NCBI RefSeq assembly: GCF_016859125.1
Contig: NZ_CP069338.1
Span: forward strand, 7,751,501-7,815,500
Source of the DNA: Archangium violaceum
Lineage (GTDB): Bacteria; Myxococcota; Myxococcia; Myxococcales; Myxococcaceae
Length of the DNA stretch: 64,000 nucleotides
Direction of reading: 5' to 3'
Position numbers and translations under genes: made by a program. Under the pieces are notes generated by a model. That model ran no database searches. It saw only the letters and a list, made by a program, of their open reading frames with translations, and was not told the DNA's origin. Below are positions 9,822 through 18,239 of the stretch, piece by piece. Within the stretch, counting starts at the first letter, position 1. Every line of letters begins with the position of its first letter.

Positions 9822-11072
9822 GTGAAGACGACCTCGTACCGGAAGCTGGGGCTGCTCAGCGCGCTGTACTTCGTGCAGGGACTGCCCTACGGCTTCCAGA
9901 CCACCGCGCTGCCCGTGTACCTGCGCACGCAGGGCGTGTCGTTGATGGTCATCAGCAGCATCGGGTTGTTGGCGGCTCCGTGGATGGGCAAGGCGCTGTG
10001 GGCGCCCCTGGTGGACCGCTACGGCTCGGAGCGCATCGGCCGGCGCAAGTCGTGGATATTGCCCATGCAGGCGGGCATGGCGGCGGCCTGCGCGGCGGCG
10101 GCCTTCGTACCGGTGCAGGGCGCGTTGCCCGTGCTGCTGGGGCTCGTCTTCGTGATGAACCTCTTCGCGGCCACGCAGGACATCGCGGTGGACGGCTTCG
10201 CGGTGGACCTGCTGGAGCCGCGCGAGCTGGGCTGGGGCAACTCGGCCCAGGTGGTGGGCTACAAGGTGGGGATGCTCACCGGGGGCGGGTTGCTCGTGTG
10301 GATGAGCGACGCCATCGGTTGGCGCGGCCTCTTCCTGACAATGGCGGGGTTGTCGTTGTTGGTGCTCGGGGTGGCGGCCCTGGCGCGCGAGCCCCGGCAC
10401 GTGGCGGAAGGCCCGGGCGGTGAGGGGGCGCGGCTCTCCTGGGACGAGGTGAAGGAGCGGTTGCTCTCCCTGTGGCACCAGCCCGGCACGGGCTGGATGC
10501 TGCTCTTCATCGGCACCTACAAGCTGGGCGAGACGATGGTGGACGTGCTCTTCAAGCCCTTCCTCGTCGACATGGGCTTCACGGCCGCGCAGATCGGCCA
10601 GTGGGTGGGGACGTGGGGCACCGTGGCGTCGCTGCTCGGCTCGGCCGCGGGCGGACTGCTCGCCAGCCGGATGCCGCTGCTGGGGGCGTTGGCCCTCGCC
10701 TCGTGCCTGCGCGTGTTCCCGCTCGGAGGGGAGTGGTGGCTGGCGCTCCATGGTCCCACGGCGTCGGGCGTCATCGCCGTCACGGTGGCGGAGCACTTCT
10801 TCGGAGGGGTGCTCACCACGGTCCTGTTCGCGTTCATGATGTCGCGGGTGGACCGGCGCATCGGGGCCACGCACTACACGTTGCTGGCGAGCGTGGAGGT
10901 GCTGGGCAAATCGCCTGGGGGGCCCCTGGCTGGCCTGCTCGCCACCGGGGCGGGCTGGAGCTACGCGGACGTGTTCCTGTTCGGCATGGTGCTCTCGGTG
11001 GCCTTCGTGTTGCTCCTGTTCCCCCTGCGCCGGACGGAGCCCTCGCCCCAGCCCGCTTCACCTCCGGTATAG
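9822..11072 (+). CDS. AmpG-like major facilitator transporter
   Basis: 416 residues with about 12 membrane segments, starting at a GTG. The opening [23 protein letters not shown] and the [13 protein letters not shown] signature in the fourth helix region are typical of the AmpG/SLC33 branch of the MFS, which imports muropeptides in Gram-negative bacteria. At 416 residues it is the short form without the extra C-terminal helices of E. coli AmpG (491). Muropeptide import would suit a predatory bacterium, but the substrate is inferred from family only. Confidence 0.8.
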   Translation: MKTTSYRKLGLLSALYFVQGLPYGFQTTALPVYLRTQGVSLMVISSIGLLAAPWMGKALWAPLVDRYGSERIGRRKSWILPMQAGMAAACAAAAFVPVQGALPVLLGLVFVMNLFAATQDIAVDGFAVDLLEPRELGWGNSAQVVGYKVGMLTGGGLLVWMSDAIGWRGLFLTMAGLSLLVLGVAALAREPRHVAEGPGGEGARLSWDEVKERLLSLWHQPGTGWMLLFIGTYKLGETMVDVLFKPFLVDMGFTAAQIGQWVGTWGTVASLLGSAAGGLLASRMPLLGALALASCLRVFPLGGEWWLALHGPTASGVIAVTVAEHFFGGVLTTVLFAFMMSRVDRRIGATHYTLLASVEVLGKSPGGPLAGLLATGAGWSYADVFLFGMVLSVAFVLLLFPLRRTEPSPQPASPPV

Positions 11073-11195
11073 GAAGAGGGAGTCGGGAGCGGCTGTTCGT
11101 TCGCCGGTAGAATGGGCGGAAGGGGGCTGGCATGGCGGGCCGGATTCCGTTACCTGCTCGCCTCGCGGGGGCCCGGTAGGGCAAAGAGGAGCCAC

Positions 11196-12614
11196 ATGGA
11201 AGCGAAGAAGAAGGTCGGAGTCATCGCGGCGGTATTCGGGCTGGCCGTGGCGGTCATTCCCTTTCTCCTCCCGACGGGCCCGAGCTCGAGCCTGGACGCG
11301 GCGCGTTTCCTCGAGGCCGGCAGCTTCGCGCTCGGCGCGGCCGTGGTGTTCGCCGGGGGGCTGCTCACCGCGATGACGCCGTGCGTCTACCCGCTCATCC
11401 CCATCACCGTGTCCGTCTTCGGGGCGCGCAAGGCCGAGGGCCGGGGCAAGGCGCTCGTGCTGACCAGCGCGTACATCGTCGGCATGGGGGGGGTGTTCAG
11501 CGCGCTGGGCGTGCTGGCGGCGAAGACGGGGCAGGCCTTCGGCTCGATGCTCGGGAGTCCCGTGGTGGTGACGGGGCTGGCGGTGTTCCTCCTGGCGTTG
11601 GCCACGTCCATGTTCGGCGCCTTCGAGCTGGCGCTGCCCCAGGAGCTGCAGCAGCGGCTCAACTCGGTGGGGGGCTCGGGCCTCACGGGGGCCTTCCTCA
11701 TGGGCAGCGTGTCCGGCTTCCTCGCGGCCCCGTGCACCGGGCCGGTCCTGACGGGCCTGCTGGCCTTCGTGGCGAAGTCGCAGAGCACCGTGCTCGGCGC
11801 GGCGCTGCTCTTCATCTACGCGCTCGGCATTGGCGTGCCCTTCTTCCTCATCGGCGTCTTCACCGTGCGGCTGCCCCGGGGCGGCGTGTGGATGGAGTGG
11901 GTGAAGAGCGTGCTGGGCATCGTGCTGGTGGCGCTCGCCATCTCGTACCTGAAGGACGGTTTCCCGGCGGTGGGCGGGGTGGTGAAGGGCCTGGCCGATC
12001 AGCTCGGTCGCGCACCCGGCGCGGCCATCGCCGCGGTGCTGGCCATGCTGGGCGTGCTGCTGGGCGCCATCCACCTGTCCTTCAAGGAGGGCGCGCGCGA
12101 CTTCACGCTCAAGGGCTTCGGCGTGGCGTTGGTGGTGGTGGCGCTGGTGGTGCGGGGGGGCGCCATGGACACGAAGAGCGTGGGCTCCCTGTGGGTGTCG
12201 CTCGGCCTGATGGAGCAGCCGAAGGCGCCCTCCTTCGAGTGGCACGCGGTGATGCCGGCCAAGGGCAGCGGCTTCTCGTCCGAGTCCTTCGAGCAGGTGC
12301 TGGCCCGCGCGAGGAGCGAGGGCCGGCCGGTGATGATCGACTTCTTCGCGGAGTGGTGCGCGGCCTGCAAGGAGCTGGACCGTGAGACGTACCCGGCCCT
12401 CGAGGTCATCGAGGAGTCGGGCCGCTTCGTCAACGTGAAGGTCGACGCCACGAACGGCGATGACGCCCTGGACGCGCTGATGGAGCGCTTCGGGGTGGAG
12501 GGCCTGCCCACGGTGGCGTTCATCTCCTCCACCGGGGAGCTCCTCCCGGCCCCCCGGGTGACGGGCTTCCTCGAGCCGCGCTCCTTCGTCGTGGAGATGA
12601 AGAAGGTCAACTAG
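11196..12614 (+). CDS. DsbD-like thiol:disulfide interchange protein lacking the N-terminal periplasmic domain
   Basis: 472 residues from the ATG at 11196 (AGAGGA upstream). The transmembrane core has the two redox cysteines C63 (TPCVYPLIP) and C180 (APCTGPV), as in DsbD/CcdA. The C-terminus is a thioredoxin domain with WCAAC (C388/C391). It would pass electrons from cytoplasmic thioredoxin across the inner membrane to periplasmic thiols. The N-terminal alpha domain of E. coli DsbD is absent; one helix at residues 7-26 takes its place. Confidence 0.87.
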   Translation: MEAKKKVGVIAAVFGLAVAVIPFLLPTGPSSSLDAARFLEAGSFALGAAVVFAGGLLTAMTPCVYPLIPITVSVFGARKAEGRGKALVLTSAYIVGMGGVFSALGVLAAKTGQAFGSMLGSPVVVTGLAVFLLALATSMFGAFELALPQELQQRLNSVGGSGLTGAFLMGSVSGFLAAPCTGPVLTGLLAFVAKSQSTVLGAALLFIYALGIGVPFFLIGVFTVRLPRGGVWMEWVKSVLGIVLVALAISYLKDGFPAVGGVVKGLADQLGRAPGAAIAAVLAMLGVLLGAIHLSFKEGARDFTLKGFGVALVVVALVVRGGAMDTKSVGSLWVSLGLMEQPKAPSFEWHAVMPAKGSGFSSESFEQVLARARSEGRPVMIDFFAEWCAACKELDRETYPALEVIEESGRFVNVKVDATNGDDALDALMERFGVEGLPTVAFISSTGELLPAPRVTGFLEPRSFVVEMKKVN

Positions 12615-12635
12615 CGCGAGCGCCCGTCGCGGCGG

Positions 12636-12998
12636 CTACGCGTCGCGGTGGACGGTGTCGGGCGAGAAGGCGGGGAGGCAGATGGCGATGTACTCGGCGC
12701 CCTCGGCCTCGGGGGTGCTGTAGCGCACCCACTCGCCGGGCTCGGTCACCACGGCCTGCCCCGCGCGCACGTCCAGGTGCCCGCCCTTGTGCTCCACACG
12801 CAACAGGCCCTTGAGCACCACGGTCATCTCCCGGAACTCGGGCGTCTGGCCGGGCTCCACCCACCCTCCGGGGCTGCGCATGTGGGCGACGCTGAGATCG
12901 CCCTGCTTCGTGTTCACCCGCCCCACGTACTCGTCGATGAGCTTGGGCTTGTTGCCCGCGGCGGTGATGCGCGTGGGGGCGGCGATGAGGGTCGGCAT
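12636..12998 (-). CDS. Small cupin-fold protein
   Basis: 120 residues forming a single cupin barrel: VVLKGLLRVEHKGGHLDVRAGQAVVTEPGEWVRY holds the two short cupin motifs. It may bind a metal or small ligand; the function is not determined. Convergent with the DsbD-like gene and 33 bp downstream-facing from the S41 peptidase region. Ordinary base composition. Confidence 0.75.
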   Translation of the reverse strand: MPTLIAAPTRITAAGNKPKLIDEYVGRVNTKQGDLSVAHMRSPGGWVEPGQTPEFREMTVVLKGLLRVEHKGGHLDVRAGQAVVTEPGEWVRYSTPEAEGAEYIAICLPAFSPDTVHRDA

Positions 12999-13030
12999 GG
13001 CTCGTTCTCCTGGGGAAGGGGTACGGCGTG

Positions 13031-15316
13031 CTACCGGACGGAGTCGCCGGCCACCGCGGGGCTGCCGCTGGCCTTCAGGAACTCGAGCGCCTTGTCCAGC
13101 ACCTCGTCCCTTCCGGCCTGGATACCCGCGAGTGTCGGCCTCACGAAGACCTGGGGCCTCAGGCCCATCCGCTGCAACTGGCGTCCATCCACGTGCCGCA
13201 CGTCGTGGCCGGTGAAGATGAGCGAGATGCCGCCGGGCAGCACCAGGTCCGTGATGTCGCCGTTGGCACCCGCGCTCGGGCTGCCGATGAAGGTGGTGCC
13301 GTTCGCGACCTCGAAGAACAGGCCCGAGTGCTCGGACTGGCTGATGGCCCGCTCGTCGATGAGCATCACCGTCCGGCCGCGGTACAGGGTCACGTTGGCC
13401 TTCGGCAGCTCCTGGAAGAACTTGAACCGGCCATTCGCCTCCTCCTTGGAGACGGCCGAGATGACGTTGCGCTCGAACACCGCCGCGTAGCGCGCCTTGC
13501 GCGTGTTGAGATACGGCGCGATGGCCCAGGCCGTCCCGTTCGGGTAGCCGCGCATGTCGAACACGAGCGCCCGCGTGTTCTTCAGCTTCCCGAACATCGC
13601 CTCCACCTCGGACACCTGCAGGCGGGTCAGGTCCACGTAACCGATGTTGTCCCCGAGCATTCGCCAGGCCTCGCCCTGGGGGGGCTTCTGGAACGACTTC
13701 ATGCTCCGGGTGAAGCGCACCTGCTTGAGCTGCCCCGTGGCATCACGCACGCCCACCGTCGCCTGGGAGCCCTCGGGCCCCGCCAGCGCCCTGGCCAGCA
13801 GCTTGTGCCTCAGGTGCACGGGGTGCGAGGCCGTGACATAGGGCCGCAGCGTCTCGATCCGCTCCGAGAGGGGCTTTCCGTCGAGCGTCTCGATCACCTG
13901 GCCGCGCGCGAGACCCGGGGCGGCCGCCTCGTCCCAGATGTTCACCACCACCGGCTTGCCCTCGATCTCCATCAGCTCGAAGGGCGCGTTCATCCCGGAC
14001 AGGCCCCGCTTCTCCAACTCGGGGTGACCGCGCAGGGTCGTGTGCCCGTCCTGGATGAGCGCGCTCATCTCCGCCACCGCGAGCGCGTACTCCGCCGCGT
14101 CCTTCGCCTTGTCGAACTTCGGCAGGAACGTGAGCAGCGCGCCGTCCCAGTCCCGGTCCAGCAGGTGCTTGTAGGGGTAGAAGAGCTGGATGACGTTCCA
14201 GAGCCGGAAGAGCGCCAGCAGACGGTACTCGCGCTTCGGGTAGAGCATGTCCTCGTACTTCCGGTCCGCCTGCCACCGGGCCGGGGGCAGATCGAACTCG
14301 CGTGTCTTCGCCTTCTTCGCCGGCTTGCGCGCCAGCTCGAGCGCCTTCTGGAGCGTCTCGTCCTTGCCCTCCGAGCGCGCGCGCTTGGGCAGCACGGCGT
14401 CCGCGCGCATGGGGATGCCGAGCTCGCTCAGCCGCACCGCCACCTTCAGCCCGGCGCCGAGCTCCACCTGCGTCTGCTGCACCGCGGCGCCGTCGTCCAG
14501 GCGCCCCTCGGTGATGATCTGCGCCACGCCCAGGGCCTTCATCGTGAGGATGCGGGGATCCGCATACGACGCGTCATCCAGCAGGAAGATGACCGGGCGC
14601 GCCTTGCCGTCCCCCTTGGGGGAGATCAGCTCACCCGCCGTGGTGAGCAACGAGGTGGAGTAGCCGCTCGCCGTGGGGCGGCTCTGCGGGCGGTAGCCCG
14701 AGTGGTACACACTGCGCTCTCCCGGCACCTGGAGCTCCTGGCTCAACAGGAACGGGAGGATGTTGCCGAACGCATCGTGCATGGCCCAGGCGGTGTGCTC
14801 CTCCATCCCGCGGGCGCGCAGGTCGACGATGACTGCCTTGGCCTTGGAGATGTCCGGCCTCAGCTCCTCGGGCCTGTTGCGCAGGGTGGACAGGTTCGCC
14901 GGAGTCTTGACGGCGCGCAGATCCAGCACGAGCACGTCCTTGGCCTCCCAGCTGCGCAGCTCGCGCGCCGGGGCCGCTGGCGTCTTCTGCGCGCTCTCCT
15001 GCTGCTCGTCGGGGCGGAGGATGCGCGTGGCCGGATCCCTCAGCACGTCCAGCATGTCCTGCACGGCCGCGGCGTAGGCCACCTTGTCCCTGGCCTCCTC
15101 CACCCGGGGGATGGCGGCCACGAGCGCGGCGTCCCAGTCGATGTCCTTGTAGGCCAGATACGGGTGGCGGTATCTCACCTGGCCCCACAGGCGGGCCAGG
15201 CGGTCCAGACGCTCCTCGCGCGAGGGGAGGGGGGCGTTGGTGGGCTCCACCGCGGACGCGGTCGAGGCGACGAGACCGAGGACCAGGGTGAGACTCGTGA
15301 GGAGGGTGCGCAACAT
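13031..15316 (-). CDS. Secreted S41-family peptidase (C-terminal/tricorn protease type)
   Basis: 761 residues from the ATG at 15316 (AGGAAGG upstream). A signal peptide covers residues 1-22, ending near ASTASA, so the protein is exported. The C-terminal region has the S41 core: GYVDLTRLQ, RALVFDMRGYPNGTAW, then ISQSEHSGLFFE with the likely catalytic Ser and GSPSAGANGD. A PDZ-like segment (APGLARGQVIETLDGKPL) precedes it. The N-terminal 350 residues contain what looks like a second, degenerate copy of the same fold. Role: periplasmic or outer-surface proteolysis. Confidence 0.85.
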   Translation of the reverse strand: MLRTLLTSLTLVLGLVASTASAVEPTNAPLPSREERLDRLARLWGQVRYRHPYLAYKDIDWDAALVAAIPRVEEARDKVAYAAAVQDMLDVLRDPATRILRPDEQQESAQKTPAAPARELRSWEAKDVLVLDLRAVKTPANLSTLRNRPEELRPDISKAKAVIVDLRARGMEEHTAWAMHDAFGNILPFLLSQELQVPGERSVYHSGYRPQSRPTASGYSTSLLTTAGELISPKGDGKARPVIFLLDDASYADPRILTMKALGVAQIITEGRLDDGAAVQQTQVELGAGLKVAVRLSELGIPMRADAVLPKRARSEGKDETLQKALELARKPAKKAKTREFDLPPARWQADRKYEDMLYPKREYRLLALFRLWNVIQLFYPYKHLLDRDWDGALLTFLPKFDKAKDAAEYALAVAEMSALIQDGHTTLRGHPELEKRGLSGMNAPFELMEIEGKPVVVNIWDEAAAPGLARGQVIETLDGKPLSERIETLRPYVTASHPVHLRHKLLARALAGPEGSQATVGVRDATGQLKQVRFTRSMKSFQKPPQGEAWRMLGDNIGYVDLTRLQVSEVEAMFGKLKNTRALVFDMRGYPNGTAWAIAPYLNTRKARYAAVFERNVISAVSKEEANGRFKFFQELPKANVTLYRGRTVMLIDERAISQSEHSGLFFEVANGTTFIGSPSAGANGDITDLVLPGGISLIFTGHDVRHVDGRQLQRMGLRPQVFVRPTLAGIQAGRDEVLDKALEFLKASGSPAVAGDSVR

Positions 15317-15463
15317 GTGCCTTCCTGGGGGAAGAAGAGCGTCTGGGGCCCCAACGGTATCGCACCAGCCGCGATCCACCGAAGAGGGGAGTAGGGCACC
15401 GGGTGCGAAGGCCCGCTCGGGCACCCCTGCCTGCTCGCATGGAGGGCAGGGGGTGGAGGGGGT

Positions 15464-15500
15464 GTGAACCAGTTCACATCAACGGAGTGAGCGGGCTCAC
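15464..15500. promoter_or_regulatory. Tandem palindromic operators GTGARC-NN-GYTCAC
   Basis: GTGAACCAGTTCAC (15464-15477) and GTGAGCGGGCTCAC (15487-15500) are 6-bp inverted repeats with 2-bp centres sharing one consensus. Their centres are 23 bp apart, about two helical turns. A half-site GGCTCA recurs near 15514. This format is typical of TetR-family dimer sites. They lie about 150 bp before the S41 peptidase start and just before the candidate small RNA. Confidence 0.55.
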
Positions 15501-15570
15501 AGCGCTGGAGGCGGGCTCATGAGAAGGTGCTTTCAGAACACGGGGGACGGGTTCCGCGAGGCGAGGGGGC

Positions 15571-15722
15571 TTGCACTGCGGATCCGACAAACTCCGAGGA
15601 GGCGCCTTGCAGTGCAAAGGGGGGAGGCGCCTCCCGTTCCCGCGAGGTCCGGGGGGGCACGCGGGATTCTACGTGGCCCGCTTCTTGATGCCCAGGCATC
15701 GAGGAGCGGGCCGCGGTTTTTT
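15571..15722 (+). ncRNA. Candidate small RNA with overlapping hairpins and its own terminator
   Basis: Two perfect inverted repeats interleave: TTGCACTG (15571-15578) with CAGTGCAA (15610-15617), and GGAGGCGCC (15598-15606) with GGCGCCTCC (15626-15634). The stems cannot both form as simple nested hairpins; they make a pseudoknot or a switch. A strong intrinsic terminator follows at 15675-15722. With no coding frame and no upstream plus-strand gene, a short transcript ending at about 15722 is the simplest explanation. Its 5' end is not determined. Confidence 0.4.
15675..15722 (+). terminator. Plus-strand rho-independent terminator
   Basis: The arm GGCCCGCTTCTTGATGCC pairs with GGCATCGAGGAGCGGGCC almost perfectly (one G-T wobble and one mismatch), followed after GCGG by six T residues (15717-15722). 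The T-tract is on the plus side only, so it ends plus-strand transcription although both neighbours are minus-strand genes. Confidence 0.7.
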
Positions 15723-15733
15723 GCGGGCTCGGA

Positions 15734-16324
15734 TCAGTCGTCGTCCTCGAGCCGGCCCCGGGCGGTCAACACCCGGTCGATCATCAACTCGTGGAGCTCG
15801 TGGAGCGGGCGGGCCACCTCCTCGCCCTCGAGGACGGTGATCGCCCCGGCGATGGCCTCCACGGTGGACATGCCATAGGGGTGGGGCGAGCGGCGCAGGC
15901 GCCGGGCCTCCGGGGGCGGCGGGGGCAGGGCGAGCCCCGGAAGGCGGCGCAGCTCGTGGAGCCGCTGGTACATGCGCCGGGCCTGTGTCCAGTTACCGTC
16001 CAGCACCACGAGCCGCTCGGGCGGAGGTGTGCCGGGCGGAGGCGGCTGGGCATCCGGGAAGAGCAGCCAGGTGCCCGGCGCGGCGAGCACCGACAGGTCG
16101 AACGGCTGGCCCGGCGCCCCGTAGGTGACGATGCGGCAGCGCGTCAGGGCGAGCCCCGCCAACCGCGCCGTGTTGGTGGACTTGTTGGCTTCCTTGTTGT
16201 GCCGGATGACGAGGAAGTCGGTGCGCGTCTCAATCCGAGGGACGTCGGCGCACAGGCACAGGGCGGTGGGCAGGTAGCAGGTAGGACAGCGTCCGGCGAA
16301 ATCCGCCGGGGTGCGAGACCTCAT
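15734..16324 (-). CDS. DTW domain protein (tRNA acp3U transferase family)
   Basis: 196 residues. The DTW signature appears as VLDGNWTQARRMYQR. An N-terminal Cys cluster, CPTCYLPTALCLCADV, is the usual zinc site, and the conserved HNKEANKSTNTARLA segment follows. The family (TapT/TuaA, DTWD1/2) transfers an aminocarboxypropyl group from S-adenosylmethionine to uridine in tRNA. The start codon overlaps the stop of the upstream gene (16321-16324), so the two are translationally coupled. TapT or a TSR3-like rRNA enzyme cannot be separated from sequence alone. Confidence 0.8.
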   Translation of the reverse strand: MRSRTPADFAGRCPTCYLPTALCLCADVPRIETRTDFLVIRHNKEANKSTNTARLAGLALTRCRIVTYGAPGQPFDLSVLAAPGTWLLFPDAQPPPPGTPPPERLVVLDGNWTQARRMYQRLHELRRLPGLALPPPPPEARRLRRSPHPYGMSTVEAIAGAITVLEGEEVARPLHELHELMIDRVLTARGRLEDDD

Positions 16325-16866
16325 TTGCCCTGACGGTAACGCTGCATGAGCTCGCGCGCCTCGCGCAGCTTGGACTCGACGAAGCGGTCCTCGGCGTCCA
16401 TCTCCTCGTCCGTCTCCATGCCGAGCTGGAAGAGGGCCGACAGGTTGGCCGGGTTGATGTCCAGCCACTCGGCGGTGCGGTCGAGCACGTTGCGGCGGCG
16501 GCCGGCGAACGTCTCGGGGCTCTCGTCGGGCAGGCAGCGACAGACCCGGGCCGAGTCGCTGCCCACGTCCACGTAGAGACCGAGCACCTCGGTGTCCAGC
16601 TCGGCGGCGATGGCGGAGGCGGCCTCGGTGACATGGGCGGCCAGGGCGTGCGCGGCGGAGCGCTCGGTCATGGAGCGCACCAGGTAGACGCGCCAGCCGG
16701 CCTCGCCGAGCGTGCCAGCGGCCTCGAGCGGGGCGAGCTCGGCGGGAGGAGCGGAGATGCGCGTGAGGACGCGGCGCACGGGTGCCTCGATGTTCTCGAG
16801 CTGGGCGCTCGAGGTCGGGCAGAAGAAGACGACGCGGTACTCGCGGCTATCGACGGAGGGTTCCAT
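16321..16866 (-). CDS. Hypothetical protein coupled to the DTW gene
   Basis: 181 residues from the ATG at 16866; no family recognised. It begins EYRVVFFCPTSSAQLENIEAPVRRVL, and the C-terminal third is acidic and helical (AEWLDINPANLSALFQLGM). No signal peptide, membrane span or cysteine motif. The 4-bp overlap with the DTW gene downstream suggests a functional pair. It is divergent from the selenoprotein candidate, with 111 bp between starts. Confidence 0.6.
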   Translation of the reverse strand: MEPSVDSREYRVVFFCPTSSAQLENIEAPVRRVLTRISAPPAELAPLEAAGTLGEAGWRVYLVRSMTERSAAHALAAHVTEAASAIAAELDTEVLGLYVDVGSDSARVCRCLPDESPETFAGRRRNVLDRTAEWLDINPANLSALFQLGMETDEEMDAEDRFVESKLREARELMQRYRQGK

Positions 16867-16977
16867 GAGGGGACTGCTCCCGTGGACTCTGACGGGATCT
16901 CTCAAGAGGACCACTCCCCCGGCCCCCAGTGCAAGCGGGTATTTGAGGGAGTGCGGTGGGACTGCTACACGGGAGGC

Positions 16978-17316
16978 ATGTCCATCACGCTCTATATCAA
17001 GAACGGTTGAACGGGTTGTAAGTCAGCGCGGGAGTTTCTCGCGCAAAAGGAAGTGCAGGCGGAAGTACGGGAGCTGACGAAGAAGCCGCTGAGCGAGGCC
17101 GAGGTCCGGGCGCTGGCGGCGAAGATGGGAGGCGTCCACCAGTTGATAGCGCCCAAGAGGAAGGCGGAGCTGGGGGCGCTCGGGGAGGAAGAGCTGGTGA
17201 CGCACCTGGCGGCGAACCCGAACCACGTACGCAGGCCCCTCATCGACACGGGGAGCCGGCTACTGGGGGGCTTCACCGCGGAAGTCCGGGCGGCGCTGGA
17301 GAAGGAGCTGAAGTAG
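16978..17316 (+). CDS. Putative selenoprotein: ArsC/Spx-family thioredoxin-fold protein with in-frame TGA (UxxC)
   Basis: From the ATG at 16978, with GGGAGG 4 nt before it, the frame reads MSITLYIKNG, a TGA at 17008-17010, then TGCKSAREFLAQKE and on to a stop at 17316: 112 residues if TGA is read as selenocysteine. Length, the LYxxxx-C-TxC-KSAREFL N-terminus, TKKPLSEAEV and the ANPNHVRRPLID segment fit the ArsC/Spx (PF03960) family. TGA falls exactly on the catalytic Cys of the CxxC motif, giving UTGC. A stem-loop follows it at 17026-17044. The frame is open on both sides, so no frameshift is needed. A nonsense mutation is the alternative. Annotators would otherwise miscall it as an 87-residue ORF from 17053. 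Confidence 0.75.
17026..17044 (+). promoter_or_regulatory. Candidate bacterial SECIS stem-loop
   Basis: GCGCGGGA (17026-17033) pairs with TTCTCGCGC ending at 17044: five G-C pairs, a G-T wobble, a G-C and an A-T pair close a GTT loop (or an AGTTT loop without the A-T pair). The loop G is the 24th nucleotide after the TGA, inside the range known for SelB-binding SECIS elements, and it is followed by T as in fdhF. The bulged U of the E. coli element is not evident. Confidence 0.5.
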
Positions 17317-17340
17317 CCCCTTCCCTCCGGTCCCCATGGG

Positions 17341-18222
17341 TCACCCCGTACCCGTGGGGACCGGTGCGTCCTGGACCGGGACGCCCTCCCGAGCCCGAGG
17401 CTCGCTGGCGACCCAGACGCCGGAGCCGAGGACCACCAACCCTCCCAGGACACCGAGGGGCCCGAGGGTCTCGCCGAAGACGATCACTCCGACGAGGGCG
17501 GCGGTAAGGGGTTCCAGGTAGGTCAGGACGCTGGCGGTGGCGGTGGGGATGCGGCGCAGTCCGGCATAGAACAGCAGGCTGGCGACGAAGCCGCACAGGA
17601 GGACGCCGCAGGAGGCCAGGAGGAGGCGGGAGTCGAGGGCGGGAGGCAGGGCCTCGCGCCCGAAGACGAGCAGGAGGGCGAGGGTGGCGATGGGGGAGTG
17701 GAGGGCGGAGATGGCCAGGGGCGAGTAGGCGCGCGAGGCCTCCTTCGAGGCGAGCACGTTGGCCATGAAGAAGAGGGCGCTGCCGCCGCCGAGCAGGGCG
17801 GTCCAGGGATCGGCGAGGCCTCCCCGGTGTACATCCAGCAGGAGCGCCAGCCCCACGAGGGTGAGGGGCGCACCCAGGAGGGCGCGAGGGGAGCGGCGCT
17901 CGCGGAGGACCCAGGGGGCGCACAGGGCCGTGAGGAGGGGAGCGAGGTAGTGGGTGAGGACGGCGACGGCGACGGGGCCGCGCTGGACGCCGCCGAAGAA
18001 GAGGGCGCAGTTGGCCGCGTCACTGAACCCGAGGACGACGAGCGCGAGCGTGGCACGGCGATCGCGGAAGGCCTCGCGGCGCAGGACGAAGGGGGCCGGG
18101 AGCGACAGGAGCGCCATCGAGAGGAAGGCGCTCTGGATGCCGGTGAGCCCGGCCGGCCGCAGGAAGAGGGACCAGCACCCCCAGAGGGTGGCTCCCAGCG
18201 CGACCATGACGAAGTGCCTCAC
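17341..18222 (-). CDS. DMT-superfamily (EamA) transporter
   Basis: 293 residues with about ten membrane segments in two EamA repeats (residues about 5-135 and 145-280; LTHYLAPLLTALCAPWVLRE and VLTYLEPLTAALVGVIVFGE are the equivalent positions). Drug/metabolite transporters of this group export amino acids or other small metabolites; the substrate is unknown. It ends convergently 24 bp from the selenoprotein candidate and lies 17 bp downstream of the MATE gene, probably in one transcript with it. Confidence 0.85.
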   Translation of the reverse strand: MRHFVMVALGATLWGCWSLFLRPAGLTGIQSAFLSMALLSLPAPFVLRREAFRDRRATLALVVLGFSDAANCALFFGGVQRGPVAVAVLTHYLAPLLTALCAPWVLRERRSPRALLGAPLTLVGLALLLDVHRGGLADPWTALLGGGSALFFMANVLASKEASRAYSPLAISALHSPIATLALLLVFGREALPPALDSRLLLASCGVLLCGFVASLLFYAGLRRIPTATASVLTYLEPLTAALVGVIVFGETLGPLGVLGGLVVLGSGVWVASEPRAREGVPVQDAPVPTGTG

Positions 18223-18239
18223 CTACGCTCCCATGGACC

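Larger units (their letters stand above)
15317..15733. other. Gene-free 417-bp region with operators, interleaved inverted repeats and a terminator
   Basis: No convincing coding frame on either strand. The region holds two 14-bp palindromes (15464-15477, 15487-15500), two interleaved inverted repeats (15571-15634) and a plus-strand intrinsic terminator (15675-15722). Both flanking genes run on the minus strand, so the terminator serves no annotated gene. Confidence 0.7.

Noticed and set aside
9165-10874. Upstream extension of the STAS-like frame to a 723-residue protein
   Set aside because: The added part is antisense to the MaoC and AmpG-like genes and has low-complexity composition; only the last 153 codons look like protein.
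15519-15878. Plus-strand ORF of 119 codons
   Set aside because: It runs through the terminator and into the antisense of the DTW gene; no ribosome binding site and no protein-like pattern.
17053-17316. 87-residue ORF as an independent gene
   Set aside because: It is the C-terminal part of the TGA-containing frame that starts at 16978; alone it lacks the first strand and the redox motif of the family.
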